Assembly (NCBI RefSeq): GCF_004363555.1 | Contig: NZ_SNZJ01000024.1 | Span: forward strand, 1-64,000 | Origin: Halomonas ventosae | GTDB lineage: Bacteria; Pseudomonadota; Gammaproteobacteria; Pseudomonadales; Halomonadaceae | Direction: 5' to 3' | Length of the DNA stretch: 64,000 nucleotides | In this document: positions 35,864 through 43,580 of the stretch, in pieces | Numbering within the stretch: position 1 is the first letter of the stretch | Layout of the letters: every line of letters starts with the position of its first letter | Program-made: the position numbers and the translations under genes | Notes under the pieces: model-generated | Seen by the model: only the letters and a program-made list of their open reading frames with translations | What the model was told of the DNA's origin: nothing | The model's database searches: none

Positions 35864-37207
35864 TCAGAAGCGAGCGGGGGAGGCCAGCTCGCCGCGCAGC
35901 GAGTTGGGCAGCGCCTCGCTGATCTCCACGTCGACGAAGTAGCCGATCAGCTCGACGGGGTTGGCGGCACGGAAGTTGACCACGCGGTTGTTCTCGGTGC
36001 GCCCCGAGAGCTGGCCCGGGTCCTTCGGCGAGAAGCCGGTGACCAGAATGCGCTGGGTGCTGCCCACCATGCGCCGGCTGATCTGCATGGCCTGCTGGTT
36101 GATGCGCTCCTGGAGGATCGCCAGGCGCTGCTTCTTGACCGCTTCCGGCGTGTCGTCCTCGAGACTGGCCGCCGGGGTGCCGGGGCGTGCCGAGTAGACG
36201 AAGCTGAAGGAGTGGTCGAAGCCGATGCGGTGGATAAGGGCCATGGTGGCCTCGAAGTCCGCCTCGGTCTCGCCGGGGAAGCCGATGATGAAGTCCGAGG
36301 AGAAGCTGATCTCCGGGCGCAGCGCGCGGATGCGCTCCATCTTCTCGACGTACTCCTCGACGGTGTGGCCGCGCTTCATGGCCGCGAGCACTCGGTCCGA
36401 GCCGGCCTGGACGGGGAGGTGCAGGTGGCTGACCAGCTCCGGGATCTCTCCATAGGCTTCGATGAGGCTGTCGGAGAACTCCACCGGATGGGAAGTGGTG
36501 AAGCGGATCCGGTCGATCCCCTCCACGGCCGCCACGCAGCTGATCAGCTCGGCCAGGTCGATCTCGTCGCCGAGCTGGTTCTCGCCGCGGTAGGCGTTGA
36601 CGTTCTGGCCCAGAAGGTTGATCTCGCGCACGCCCTGGTCGGCCAGGTGGATCACCTCCTCCATCACCGCCTCGAAGGGGCGCGAGACCTCCTCGCCGCG
36701 GGTATAGGGCACCACGCAGAAGGTGCAGTACTTGGAGCACCCCTCCATCACCGAGACGAAGGCGGTGGCGCCGTCGGAGCTGGGCTTGGGCAGGTGGTCG
36801 AACTTCTCGATCTCGGGAAAGGTGACGTCGACCACCGAGATCTGGTCGTTGCGACGCGAGTCGAGCATGGAGGGCACCCGGTGCAGGGTCTGGGGGCCGA
36901 ACACCATGTCGACATGGGGGGCGCGCTTGCGCAGCGCCTCGCCCTCCTGGCTGGCCACGCAGCCCCCGACGCCGATCACCAGGTCGGGGTTGGCCTCCTT
37001 GAGCTTCTTCCAGCGCCCCAGCTGGTGGAACACCTTCTCCTGGGCCTTCTCGCGGATGGAGCAGGTGTTGAGCAGGATGACGTCGGCATCGCGCTCGTCG
37101 TCGGTGAGCTCGAGCTGGTGGGATTCGCCGAGCAGATCCGCCATGCGCGCGGAGTCATACTCGTTCATCTGGCAGCCGTGCGTCTTGATGAAGAGTTTCT
37201 TCGCCAT
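35864..37207 (-). CDS. miaB: tRNA-2-methylthio-N6-dimethylallyladenosine synthase
   Basis: A 447-residue radical-SAM methylthiotransferase. The N-terminal UPF0004 domain has the cluster Cys residues ([29 protein letters not shown]). The radical-SAM motif [15 protein letters not shown] follows near 155, and a C-terminal TRAM domain ends it. It adds the methylthio group to A37 of tRNAs reading UNN codons. ATG 37207 is used; the frame runs 74 codons further upstream but without similarity. Heads the conserved miaB-phoH-ybeY-corC-lnt group. Confidence 0.97.
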   Translation of the reverse strand: MAKKLFIKTHGCQMNEYDSARMADLLGESHQLELTDDERDADVILLNTCSIREKAQEKVFHQLGRWKKLKEANPDLVIGVGGCVASQEGEALRKRAPHVDMVFGPQTLHRVPSMLDSRRNDQISVVDVTFPEIEKFDHLPKPSSDGATAFVSVMEGCSKYCTFCVVPYTRGEEVSRPFEAVMEEVIHLADQGVREINLLGQNVNAYRGENQLGDEIDLAELISCVAAVEGIDRIRFTTSHPVEFSDSLIEAYGEIPELVSHLHLPVQAGSDRVLAAMKRGHTVEEYVEKMERIRALRPEISFSSDFIIGFPGETEADFEATMALIHRIGFDHSFSFVYSARPGTPAASLEDDTPEAVKKQRLAILQERINQQAMQISRRMVGSTQRILVTGFSPKDPGQLSGRTENNRVVNFRAANPVELIGYFVDVEISEALPNSLRGELASPARF

Positions 37208-37596
37208 AAGAATAGGTCGCGGCTTCTGGCGCGACGGTGCACCGGTGGTTGGACGTTGGTAGGCGGCCGAGTGGCCACCCGGGACAAGACCCATCATTAT
37301 ACGCGGCGGCCGCCATCGGGGCCAGCAACCGGCCGGCGCGACTGTGGTACCCTGTGCGGTTTCCAGGGGCGGGCACGGGTGCGTCCCCTGGTCAGAAAGT
37401 GACCGGCAGCGGCAAGGGGCGGTTGGCATGCCGGCTGCCGGTGGCTTTCCAGCGGTTTTCCCGATGGTTGTCCACAGCCACTGTGGGTAACCCGACCCCG
37501 AACATCAGCAGCGCCGCCTCGGCAGGGAGGGCCTGGGTGGTGTGCCCCATGTGACAGAGCCGCGACACGCGGGCCTTGGACAGCCAGGACAACGGC
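37208..37596. other. 389-base divergent region between miaB and the SH3-protein gene
   Basis: No supported gene. It must hold the promoters of miaB (minus) and of the SH3 protein (plus), though none is clear. Its notable feature is an inverted pair of DnaA-box-like 9-mers at 37466-37492, listed separately. Confidence 0.5.
37466..37492. promoter_or_regulatory. Inverted pair of DnaA-box-like 9-mers
   Basis: TTGTCCACA (37468-37476) and, on the other strand, TTACCCACA (37490-37482). Each differs by one base from the TTATCCACA consensus. The two lie in an imperfect 12-bp inverted repeat with a 3-base centre. Whether DnaA binds is unknown; it could equally be a hairpin or another regulator site. 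Confidence 0.35.
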
Positions 37597-38226
37597 ATGA
37601 CGATTCATAGACTCAAGATACTGACACTGGGCGTGGCGCTCGCGACGCTTTCCCCCATCTTGCCTGCCCAGGAGGCGGCCGACGGCTCGGCCTGGGTCTC
37701 GGACGAGCTCACCACCTATGTGCGCAGCGGTCCGACCGACGGCTACCGGATCATCGGCACCCTGACCGCCGGCGAGCCGGTGACGGTACTGGAGACCAGC
37801 GGCGACTACAGCCGGGTCGAGGACGCCGACGGCGACACCGTCTGGGTGCTCAGCCGCGAGTTGCAGGAGGCGCCCAGCGCCCAGCAGCAACTGCCGGCGA
37901 TGGAAGCCCGGGTGGAGGCGCTGACCGAGGAGCTTTCCGGTATCAACGACACCTGGAAGGGCCGTACCGCGTCGATGACCGAGACCTTGGAGGTCCGCGA
38001 ACGGCGCATCGCCGAACTCGAGGCGCGCAACGCGGCGCTCGAGGGGGAGACCGAGGCGTCGCGCTCCACCATCCGCGAGCTCCAGGCGCGCCTGGATACC
38101 CAGGAGGAAGACCTGCTGATGCGCTACTTCATGTACGGTGGCGGGGTCGCCGGCGCCGGCCTGCTGGTGGGGCTGGTCGTGCCTCACCTGCCGCGCCGTC
38201 GCCGCAAGCGCGATCGCTGGTTCTGA
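37597..38226 (+). CDS. TIGR04211-type SH3 domain protein
   Basis: A 209-residue envelope protein: signal peptide (about 1-27, ILPAQEAA), a bacterial SH3 domain (about 30-90, TYVRSGPTDGYRIIGTL), a coiled coil (about 95-170) and one C-terminal membrane segment before a basic RRRRKRDR tail. This layout is that of the YgiM/TIGR04211 family of unknown function. ATG 37597 follows CCAGGAC and is preferred to the TTG at 37576. The tpm gene starts 23 bases downstream. Confidence 0.9.
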   Translation: MTIHRLKILTLGVALATLSPILPAQEAADGSAWVSDELTTYVRSGPTDGYRIIGTLTAGEPVTVLETSGDYSRVEDADGDTVWVLSRELQEAPSAQQQLPAMEARVEALTEELSGINDTWKGRTASMTETLEVRERRIAELEARNAALEGETEASRSTIRELQARLDTQEEDLLMRYFMYGGGVAGAGLLVGLVVPHLPRRRRKRDRWF

Positions 38227-38249
38227 TGCCGGCCCGGCAGGGGGGAGTG

Positions 38250-38876
38250 ATGGCCAACGAATGGCTGGAGCGCTGGCGCGAGGGGCGCATCGGTTTCCAC
38301 CGTGACCGCCCCCACCCCGTGCTGGTCCGTCACTGGCCCGACCTGGGGGTGCGGGCCGGCACCAAGGTGCTGGTGCCGCTGTGCGGCAAGAGCCTCGACA
38401 TGCGCTGGCTGGCGCGCCATGACCATCCGGTACTGGGCATCGAGCTGGCCGGGCAGGCCATCGAGGCGTTTGTCGCCGAGGGCGTGGGGGAGGTGACCCG
38501 CTATCGCCAGGCGGGTTTCGACATCTGCCGCCAGGGCAGCGTGGAGCTCTGGTGCGGCGACTTCTTCCACTTCCATATCGAACAGGCGGCGGAGATCGGC
38601 GCCTTCTACGATCGCGCCGCCCTGATCGCCCTGCCGGCGGCCACCCGCCAGCGCTACGCTTTCCACCTGGCCCAGCTGATCCCTCCCGGGGCCCGAGGGC
38701 TGTTGATCAGCCTGACCCGCGGCCCGGGCGGGCCACCGTTCAGCGTCTCCGCCGAGGAGGTGCGCGAGCTGTTCGAGCCCAACTTCCGCATCACCCACCT
38801 GGGAGATGGCGAGCCGGAGCCCAATGGCTTCCGAGAGAGTGCCTGGGCCCTGGAGCGCCGGGGGCCACTGACCTGA
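38250..38876 (+). CDS. tpm: Thiopurine S-methyltransferase
   Basis: A 208-residue SAM-dependent methyltransferase of the bacterial TPMT family, known for tellurite/selenium methylation in some species. Typical features: EWLERWREGRIGFHRD at the start, VPLCGKSLDMRWLA as the SAM motif, ELWCGDFF, and YDRAALIALP. ATG 38250 is chosen so the protein begins as other family members do; an ATG at 38226, overlapping the SH3 gene stop, is the alternative. Confidence 0.92.
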   Translation: MANEWLERWREGRIGFHRDRPHPVLVRHWPDLGVRAGTKVLVPLCGKSLDMRWLARHDHPVLGIELAGQAIEAFVAEGVGEVTRYRQAGFDICRQGSVELWCGDFFHFHIEQAAEIGAFYDRAALIALPAATRQRYAFHLAQLIPPGARGLLISLTRGPGGPPFSVSAEEVRELFEPNFRITHLGDGEPEPNGFRESAWALERRGPLT

Positions 38877-38882
38877 GGGCGT

Positions 38883-39473
38883 TCAGCGAGCCAGCAGGCG
38901 TCCCAGCTCGGGGTCGCGGAAGGCCCGGTCGAGGCCATCGGAGAGCAGCTCGTTGACCATGCGCGTGTTGGCGTCCTTGTCGGGGCGCACGGCATAGCTC
39001 TGGGTGCGGCGGGAAGTATAGGTGCCGGTGTAGGTGGTGCCGCCGTTGATCGCCTCGGCGACCAGCACCGCCTCGAGCCGTGCCTCATCGATGAGGGGTC
39101 GGCTCTCGCCACGCTCGTAGCCCAGGTGATCCAGGGTCAGCGTCAGGCTGGGGCGTCCCGTTGCCCGCTCGGTGGTCGGGGTGAAGCCCATTTCCCGCAC
39201 GGCGCGCTCCGCCTCTGCCTGCAGCCGCGGCACCAGCTCGTGGGCGTTGACGGTGATTACGGCGGTGGACATGGCGCTGCCGGAGCGGGTCCCGATCACC
39301 TCGCTGTCGCGACCGTCCACGGCCGTCACGGTGACCGCCTGGCCGCTGCCGCTCTGCGGCACCGGGGCAGTGCGCCTGGGATCCAGCTGCAGGTAGTGGG
39401 GGCTGGTACAGCCAGCCAGCCAGCCGGTGGCGAGGAGCAGGGCACAGGCCCCCAGGAAGTGACGACGCTGCAT
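38883..39473 (-). CDS. YajG-type lipoprotein
   Basis: A 196-residue lipoprotein with lipobox LAGC (Cys near 22) after a twin-arginine-like start (QRRHFLGACALLLATGW). The mature part has an early DPRRTAPVPQSG segment and conserved-looking VNAHELVPRLQAEAERAV and TLDHLGYERG. It resembles the YajG family of uncharacterised lipoproteins. ATG 39473 lies about 120 bases from the divergent GNAT gene. It ends 6 bases from the tpm stop, facing it. Confidence 0.75.
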   Translation of the reverse strand: MQRRHFLGACALLLATGWLAGCTSPHYLQLDPRRTAPVPQSGSGQAVTVTAVDGRDSEVIGTRSGSAMSTAVITVNAHELVPRLQAEAERAVREMGFTPTTERATGRPSLTLTLDHLGYERGESRPLIDEARLEAVLVAEAINGGTTYTGTYTSRRTQSYAVRPDKDANTRMVNELLSDGLDRAFRDPELGRLLAR

Positions 39474-39594
39474 GGAAGGTCTCCGATGATGGCAGGGCCC
39501 CGAGTATATCCCCCGCTCCGGGTGGCCGAAACCGGTGGCGCGACCCGTCTCGCGCGAGGGGTTACACTGCAGGGATAGCCAAAGGAGCCGCCAC

Positions 39595-40020
39595 ATGATC
39601 CGACCCGCCACCCGGGAGGAGTTCCCGCAGCTTGTCGACATCTGGCTGCGTGCCTCCCGGCAGGCTCACCCCTTCATCTCCGAGGCCTGCTGGAAGGCGC
39701 GTGCCGATGACATGGCCCTTCGCCGCCTGCCCGCCTGCGAGGTGCAGGTGCTGGAGGCCGGCCACCGCGTGATCGGCTTCAGCGCCATGCACGGTGACCA
39801 CCTCGAGGCGCTGTTCGTGGACCCCGAGGTGCAGAGCTTCGGGCATGGGTCCGGCCTGATGGCCCACGCCATGGAAGGCCACCGCACCATCACCCTCTGG
39901 GTCTATTCCCGCAACGTGCGTGCCGTCTCCTTCTACCGGCGGCTGGGCTTCAGCATCGTCGATGAGCGTGAGGATCCGGAGACCGGGGAGCAGGAGTCGC
40001 TCATGGTCTGGTCACGCTGA
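39595..40020 (+). CDS. GNAT family N-acetyltransferase
   Basis: A 141-residue GNAT acetyltransferase. Motif A region reads LEALFVDPEVQSFGHGSGLMAHA (acetyl-CoA pyrophosphate loop Q-x2-G-H/x-G-x-G) and motif B is VYSRNVRAVSFYRRLGF. It resembles the YjaB group. The acceptor is unknown. AAAGGAGC precedes the ATG by 6 bases. Confidence 0.88.
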   Translation: MIRPATREEFPQLVDIWLRASRQAHPFISEACWKARADDMALRRLPACEVQVLEAGHRVIGFSAMHGDHLEALFVDPEVQSFGHGSGLMAHAMEGHRTITLWVYSRNVRAVSFYRRLGFSIVDEREDPETGEQESLMVWSR

Positions 40021-40086
40021 GGCGCCTGGCGAGGTCCAGGCTCTCGCGGGGCTCTGGTAGAATGCCCCGGATCGCCTGCCCATCCC

Positions 40087-40800
40087 ATGACGGACGACCC
40101 CATGACCGACACGACCCGTGACTTCCTTATCGCGCCTTCCATCCTCTCCGCCGATTTCGCCCGGCTGGGCGCGGAAGTGGATGATGTGCTGGCCTCCGGC
40201 GCCGACATCGTCCACTTCGACGTGATGGATAACCACTACGTCCCGAACCTCACGATCGGGCCGATGGTCTGCGAGGCCCTGCGCAAGCACGGGGTGACGG
40301 CGCCCATCGACGCCCACCTGATGGTCAGGCCGGTGGATCGGCTGATCGGGGACTTCGTCGACGCCGGGGCCAGCTACATCACCTTCCACCCCGAGGCCTC
40401 GGACCACATCGACCGCTCGCTGCAGCTGATCCGCGACGCCGGCTGCCGGGCGGGCTTGGTGTTCAACCCGGCCACGCCGCTCTCCTATCTCGACTACGTG
40501 ATGGACAAGGTCGACATGATCCTGCTGATGAGCGTCAACCCCGGCTTCGGGGGCCAGTCGTTCATTCCCGGGACCCTGGACAAGCTGCGCGAGGCCCGGC
40601 GGCGCATCGATGCCTCGGGGCGCCCGATCCGCCTGGAGATCGATGGCGGGGTGAAGGTCGACAACATCGCCGAGATCGCCCGGGCCGGGGCCGATACCTT
40701 CGTGGCCGGCTCGGCGGTGTTCAAGGCCCGCAACGAGGCCGACCCGCATCGCTACGACAGCGTGATCCGCGAATTCCGCGACCAGCTGGCCGGGGCATAG
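40087..40800 (+). CDS. rpe: Ribulose-phosphate 3-epimerase
   Basis: A 237-residue TIM-barrel epimerase of the pentose phosphate pathway (ribulose-5-P to xylulose-5-P). It has [30 protein letters not shown] with the metal His/Asp pair, DAHLMV, and [11 protein letters not shown] with the catalytic Asp following in EIDGGVK. ATG 40087 or ATG 40102 is the start; family members favour the second. In pseudomonads rpe is next to gph-trpE; here two unrelated genes lie between. Confidence 0.97.
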   Translation: MTDDPMTDTTRDFLIAPSILSADFARLGAEVDDVLASGADIVHFDVMDNHYVPNLTIGPMVCEALRKHGVTAPIDAHLMVRPVDRLIGDFVDAGASYITFHPEASDHIDRSLQLIRDAGCRAGLVFNPATPLSYLDYVMDKVDMILLMSVNPGFGGQSFIPGTLDKLREARRRIDASGRPIRLEIDGGVKVDNIAEIARAGADTFVAGSAVFKARNEADPHRYDSVIREFRDQLAGA

Positions 40801-40808
40801 GGCGCGCC

Positions 40809-41105
40809 GTGGCGGAGGCGGCCCCCGCTCCCCTATGGCACCTCTACCTGGTGGAGACCGCCGGCGGTGCCCTCTATACCGGGATCACCACCGACGTCGC
40901 CCGACGCCTGGCCGAGCACCGTGCCGGTCGGGGGGCCAAGGCGCTGCGCGGCAAGGGGCCGCTGGTGCTTCGCCACCAGGAACCCGTCGGCAGCCGCAGC
41001 GAGGCCTTGCGCCTGGAGGCACACCTGAAGCGCCTGACCGCCTCGGCCAAGCGCGCCTGGCTGGCAGAGCGCAGGGCGGTGATAGCAGCGGTCCCGGTGA
41101 CCTGA
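40809..41105 (+). CDS. GIY-YIG nuclease family protein (YhbQ type)
   Basis: A 98-residue single GIY-YIG domain. It reads [28 protein letters not shown], the motif being LYLV/LYTG in place of GIY/YIG, with the catalytic Arg in VARRL and a later [12 protein letters not shown]. The UPF0213/YhbQ family looks like this; function is probably DNA-linked but unproven. GTG start, 8 bases after rpe, so likely in its operon. Confidence 0.88.
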   Translation: MAEAAPAPLWHLYLVETAGGALYTGITTDVARRLAEHRAGRGAKALRGKGPLVLRHQEPVGSRSEALRLEAHLKRLTASAKRAWLAERRAVIAAVPVT

Positions 41106-41131
41106 CGGCCTGTTCGGCTGAAGCGTCTGGG

Positions 41132-42430
41132 TCAGTGCAGCTTCATGCGTGGCTTGAGGAAGCGGTTGATGCCATCCACCACCACCATGAGGCCCGTCTT
41201 CAGCGTGCCGTGGATGGCTCGCTGGTGCATGCGGTAGAGGGAGGCGTAGAAGAACTTCGCCAGATGGCCCTCGATGAAGAGGCTGCGGGCCGAGGCGCCG
41301 CGCATCAGGCTGCCGACGGCATCGAAGTGGGCCAGTGAGATCAGCGACCCCCGGTCCCGGTAGACGAAGGGCTTGAGCGGCTTGCCCTCCAGCTGGGCGC
41401 GCAGATTGCGATAGAGTGTCTCGACCTGCTGGTGGGCGGCCTGGGCACGCGGGGGCACCGTGCTGTCATCCGCCTGCGGGCAACTGGCACAGTCACCCAG
41501 GGCGAAGACATGGGGATCCTCCGTGCTCTGCAGGGTCGCCTGGACCTTGAGGCGGTGATTGCGTTCCGTCGGCAGCCCCAGCTCGGAAAGGAAGGACGGT
41601 GCCTTGATGCCCGCCGCCCAGACGCCGAGGTCCGTGTCGATGCGCTCGCCATCGGCAGTATGAATCGCGTTGGCCTCCACTCGGGTCACGCGGGTGTCGG
41701 CATGGACATGCACGCCGAGGCCCTCGAGCTCGCGGTGGACCGCCTGGCTGATGCGCTCGGGCAGGGCCGGCAGGATCCGGGGAGCGGCCTCGATCAGGTG
41801 AACCTCGAGGTGGTCACTGTCCAGGTTCGTGACGCCGTAGCTTTGCAGCATGCGCGAGGCCTCATGGAGTTCCGCCGCCAGTTCCACCCCGGTGGCGCCG
41901 CCGCCGACGATGCCGACGACCATGCGGGCATGACGCTCGCTGCCCGGGGTGCTGTGGCGCAGGAAGGTATTGAGCATGTCCCGACGAAACGCCTCGGCTT
42001 GCTGCGGGCTGTCGAGGAAGTGGCAGTGCTCGCCGACACCCGGCGTGCCGAAGTCATTACTGACGCTGCCCACCGCCAGCACCAGGAGGTCATATCCCAG
42101 CGTGCGGGAGGGCAGTACCTCACTGCCGTCGTCTTCGAGGACGGGGGCCAGGGTCAGGGTGCGGGCCTCGCGGTCGATATCACACAGTGTGCCGCGCTGG
42201 AAGCGGTAGCCGTGGGCGCCGGAGTGTCCCTGATAGGAGATCTCGTCGAGACCCGAGTCCAGCGCACCGGTGGCGACCTCATGCAGCAGCGGCTTCCAGA
42301 TGTGGGTGGCATTGCGGTCGACGAGCACGATCTCGGCGCGCTTGCGCCTGCCGAGCTTGCGGCCGAGCCGCGTGACCAGTTCGAGGCCACCGGCGCCACC
42401 CCCGACCACGACGATTCTTGGCACACCCAT
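41132..42430 (-). CDS. NDH-2-type NAD(P)/FAD-dependent oxidoreductase
   Basis: A 432-residue flavoprotein resembling type II NADH dehydrogenase. The FAD site is VVVGGGAGGLELVTRLG at the start, the NADH site is GIVGGGATGVELAAELHEAS near 170, and the FAD-end motif is VFALGDCAS. The C-terminal part (FKFFYASLYRMHQ-like) can dock on the membrane. It would pass electrons from NADH to quinone without pumping. GGAG stands ahead of ATG 42430. It is convergent with the GIY-YIG gene and divergent from gph. The same frame stays open upstream only because of the gph sequence. Confidence 0.9.
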   Translation of the reverse strand: MGVPRIVVVGGGAGGLELVTRLGRKLGRRKRAEIVLVDRNATHIWKPLLHEVATGALDSGLDEISYQGHSGAHGYRFQRGTLCDIDREARTLTLAPVLEDDGSEVLPSRTLGYDLLVLAVGSVSNDFGTPGVGEHCHFLDSPQQAEAFRRDMLNTFLRHSTPGSERHARMVVGIVGGGATGVELAAELHEASRMLQSYGVTNLDSDHLEVHLIEAAPRILPALPERISQAVHRELEGLGVHVHADTRVTRVEANAIHTADGERIDTDLGVWAAGIKAPSFLSELGLPTERNHRLKVQATLQSTEDPHVFALGDCASCPQADDSTVPPRAQAAHQQVETLYRNLRAQLEGKPLKPFVYRDRGSLISLAHFDAVGSLMRGASARSLFIEGHLAKFFYASLYRMHQRAIHGTLKTGLMVVVDGINRFLKPRMKLH

Positions 42431-42536
42431 GCAGTGACTCCAGTAGGGGACGAGCCTCCAGCATAAGCCCTCACCGATTTCCTGCCCATGCCCCGTCCGG
42501 CATAATGTACGCCCGACCGCATCGCGATGAGGCATC

Positions 42537-43331
42537 ATGCACCCCATACTGAACGACATCCGCCTGGTGGCCTTCGACCTGGACGGCACCCTGGTCGACT
42601 CCGTGCCCGACCTGGCCGCGGCGGTGGACGCCGCCCTCGCGGATCTCGGCATGCCGCCTGCCGGGGAACCCCGAGTGCGAGACTGGGTGGGTAATGGGTC
42701 GCTGAAGCTGATGGAGCGTGCGCTGCGGTTCGCAACACAGGTTAGCGAGGTGCCGGGGACTGATCGCAGAGGGGGTCCTATGCCGGGGATGGCATCGGTA
42801 GCGCCCAGGGAGGGGTTCACAGCGCCCCCTCGTAGATCAGTCGTCGGAAAAGCCTCGCGTGAAGCCGGTGAAGAAATCGATAAAGTGTTGCTGGAGCAGG
42901 CCCACACCGCCTTCCTCGACCACTACGGTCGCGACCCCAGCGCCCATACCCGGCTCTATCCCGGGGTGCAGGAGGCGTTGGACGCCCTGCGTGACCGGGG
43001 GCTGCTCCTGGCGCTGGTGACCAACAAGCCCAGCGCCTTCATCGCGCCGATCCTTGCAGCCTTCAACTTGCAGGCGCACTTCGGCCTCTGCCTGGGAGGC
43101 GACAGCCTGGCGCAGAAGAAGCCCGACCCGGCCCCGCTTCAGCATGTGGCGGCCCACTTCGACGTCCCGCCCGCGGCCTGCCTGATGGTCGGTGATTCGC
43201 GCCATGACATAGAGGCCGGGTGCGCCGCGGGGTTCCGTACCCTGGCCGTGCCCTACGGCTACAATCACGGCGAGCCGGTGCGCGACAGCGCCCCGGATGG
43301 CGTGGTTGAATCGCTGGCGGAACTCGTTTAA
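42537..43331 (+). CDS. gph: Phosphoglycolate phosphatase with in-frame palindromic insert
   Basis: A 264-residue HAD phosphatase for 2-phosphoglycolate. HAD motif I is AFDLDGTLVDS (Asp15/17), motif II is LVTNKPSAF, motif III includes KKPDPAPL and motif IV GDSRHDIEAG. Members are usually near 220-230 residues. The surplus is an in-frame insert at about 70-107 in the cap domain, rich in Gly/Pro/Arg, which is encoded by a palindromic element (42745-42858). All catalytic motifs remain, so the enzyme may still work. It leads directly into the trp promoter and trpE. Confidence 0.92.
   Translation: MHPILNDIRLVAFDLDGTLVDSVPDLAAAVDAALADLGMPPAGEPRVRDWVGNGSLKLMERALRFATQVSEVPGTDRRGGPMPGMASVAPREGFTAPPRRSVVGKASREAGEEIDKVLLEQAHTAFLDHYGRDPSAHTRLYPGVQEALDALRDRGLLLALVTNKPSAFIAPILAAFNLQAHFGLCLGGDSLAQKKPDPAPLQHVAAHFDVPPAACLMVGDSRHDIEAGCAAGFRTLAVPYGYNHGEPVRDSAPDGVVESLAELV
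42745..42858. repeat. 114-bp palindromic repeat-like element inside gph
   Basis: Ends match as imperfect inverted repeats: GCGAGG (42745-42750) with CCTCGC (42853-42858), CCGGGGACTGATC (42753-42765) with GATCAGTCGTCGG (42835-42847, 11 of 13 bases paired), and GAGGGGG (42769-42775) with CCCCCTC (42825-42831). A short inner hairpin TGCC/GGCA lies at 42781-42794. The length is 38 codons exactly, so the gph frame is kept. It looks like a REP/MITE-type element of the species; no second copy is seen in this window. Confidence 0.8.
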
Positions 43332-43355
43332 CGTGAGCTCGGCTAATGCTATAAG
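43327..43355 (+). promoter_or_regulatory. Predicted trp promoter with extended -10
   Basis: TTTAAC at 43327-43332, 17 bases, then the extended -10 TGCTATAAG (43347-43355). The -35 box overlaps the gph stop codon. A second TGCTATAAG lies at 43378-43386, within a near copy of the same 13 bases, but without a -35 box. A start near 43362 would give a leader of about 220 bases before trpE. Confidence 0.5.
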
Positions 43356-43401
43356 CGCGGCCCAATCAATATGTTATTGCTATAAGACGCGGAAACCCTT
43401 G

Positions 43402-43506
43402 ATGATCAGCCGCATGAAGCCGGACCCTCTCTCTACCGCCGGCGGCGTCATGCCCGCCGCACGATGCCTGCCCCGCTCGCCTGCCCGCGGCGGCTGGCGA
43501 TGGTGA
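43402..43506 (+). CDS. trpL: Candidate trp leader peptide ending Trp-Arg-Trp
   Basis: A 34-codon frame between the trp promoter and trpE. The peptide ends GGWRW, with Trp at codons 32 and 34 just before TGA, as expected of an attenuator peptide. It has a weak CGGAAA ribosome site; an in-frame ATG at 43450 would make an 18-residue version. Ribosome stalling at the two Trp codons would change folding of the RNA that follows. Confidence 0.55.
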   Translation: MISRMKPDPLSTAGGVMPAARCLPRSPARGGWRW

Positions 43507-43556
43507 CGCTCGCCTCGCGAGCCTGACCTGCGGCGCTCCTGCGCCCGCCATCGCCA
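43495..43556 (+). promoter_or_regulatory. Candidate attenuator structure ahead of trpE
   Basis: The Trp codons themselves (TGGCGATGG, 43495-43503) are exactly complementary to CCATCGCCA at 43548-43556. Two smaller perfect hairpins lie between: GCTCGC/GCGAGC (43508-43522) and GGCGC/GCGCC (43532-43545). Stalling on the Trp codons would open the long pairing. There is no T-run, so a classic intrinsic terminator is not visible; the switch may act through Rho or on translation. Confidence 0.45.
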
Positions 43557-43580
43557 ACCCGTCACACCGAGGACCCGGGC

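Noticed and set aside
41132..42907. Longer, 591-codon version of the NDH-2-like protein
   Set aside because: The extra N-terminal 159 codons are the antisense of gph, including the palindromic element; the flavin-binding start fits ATG 42430.
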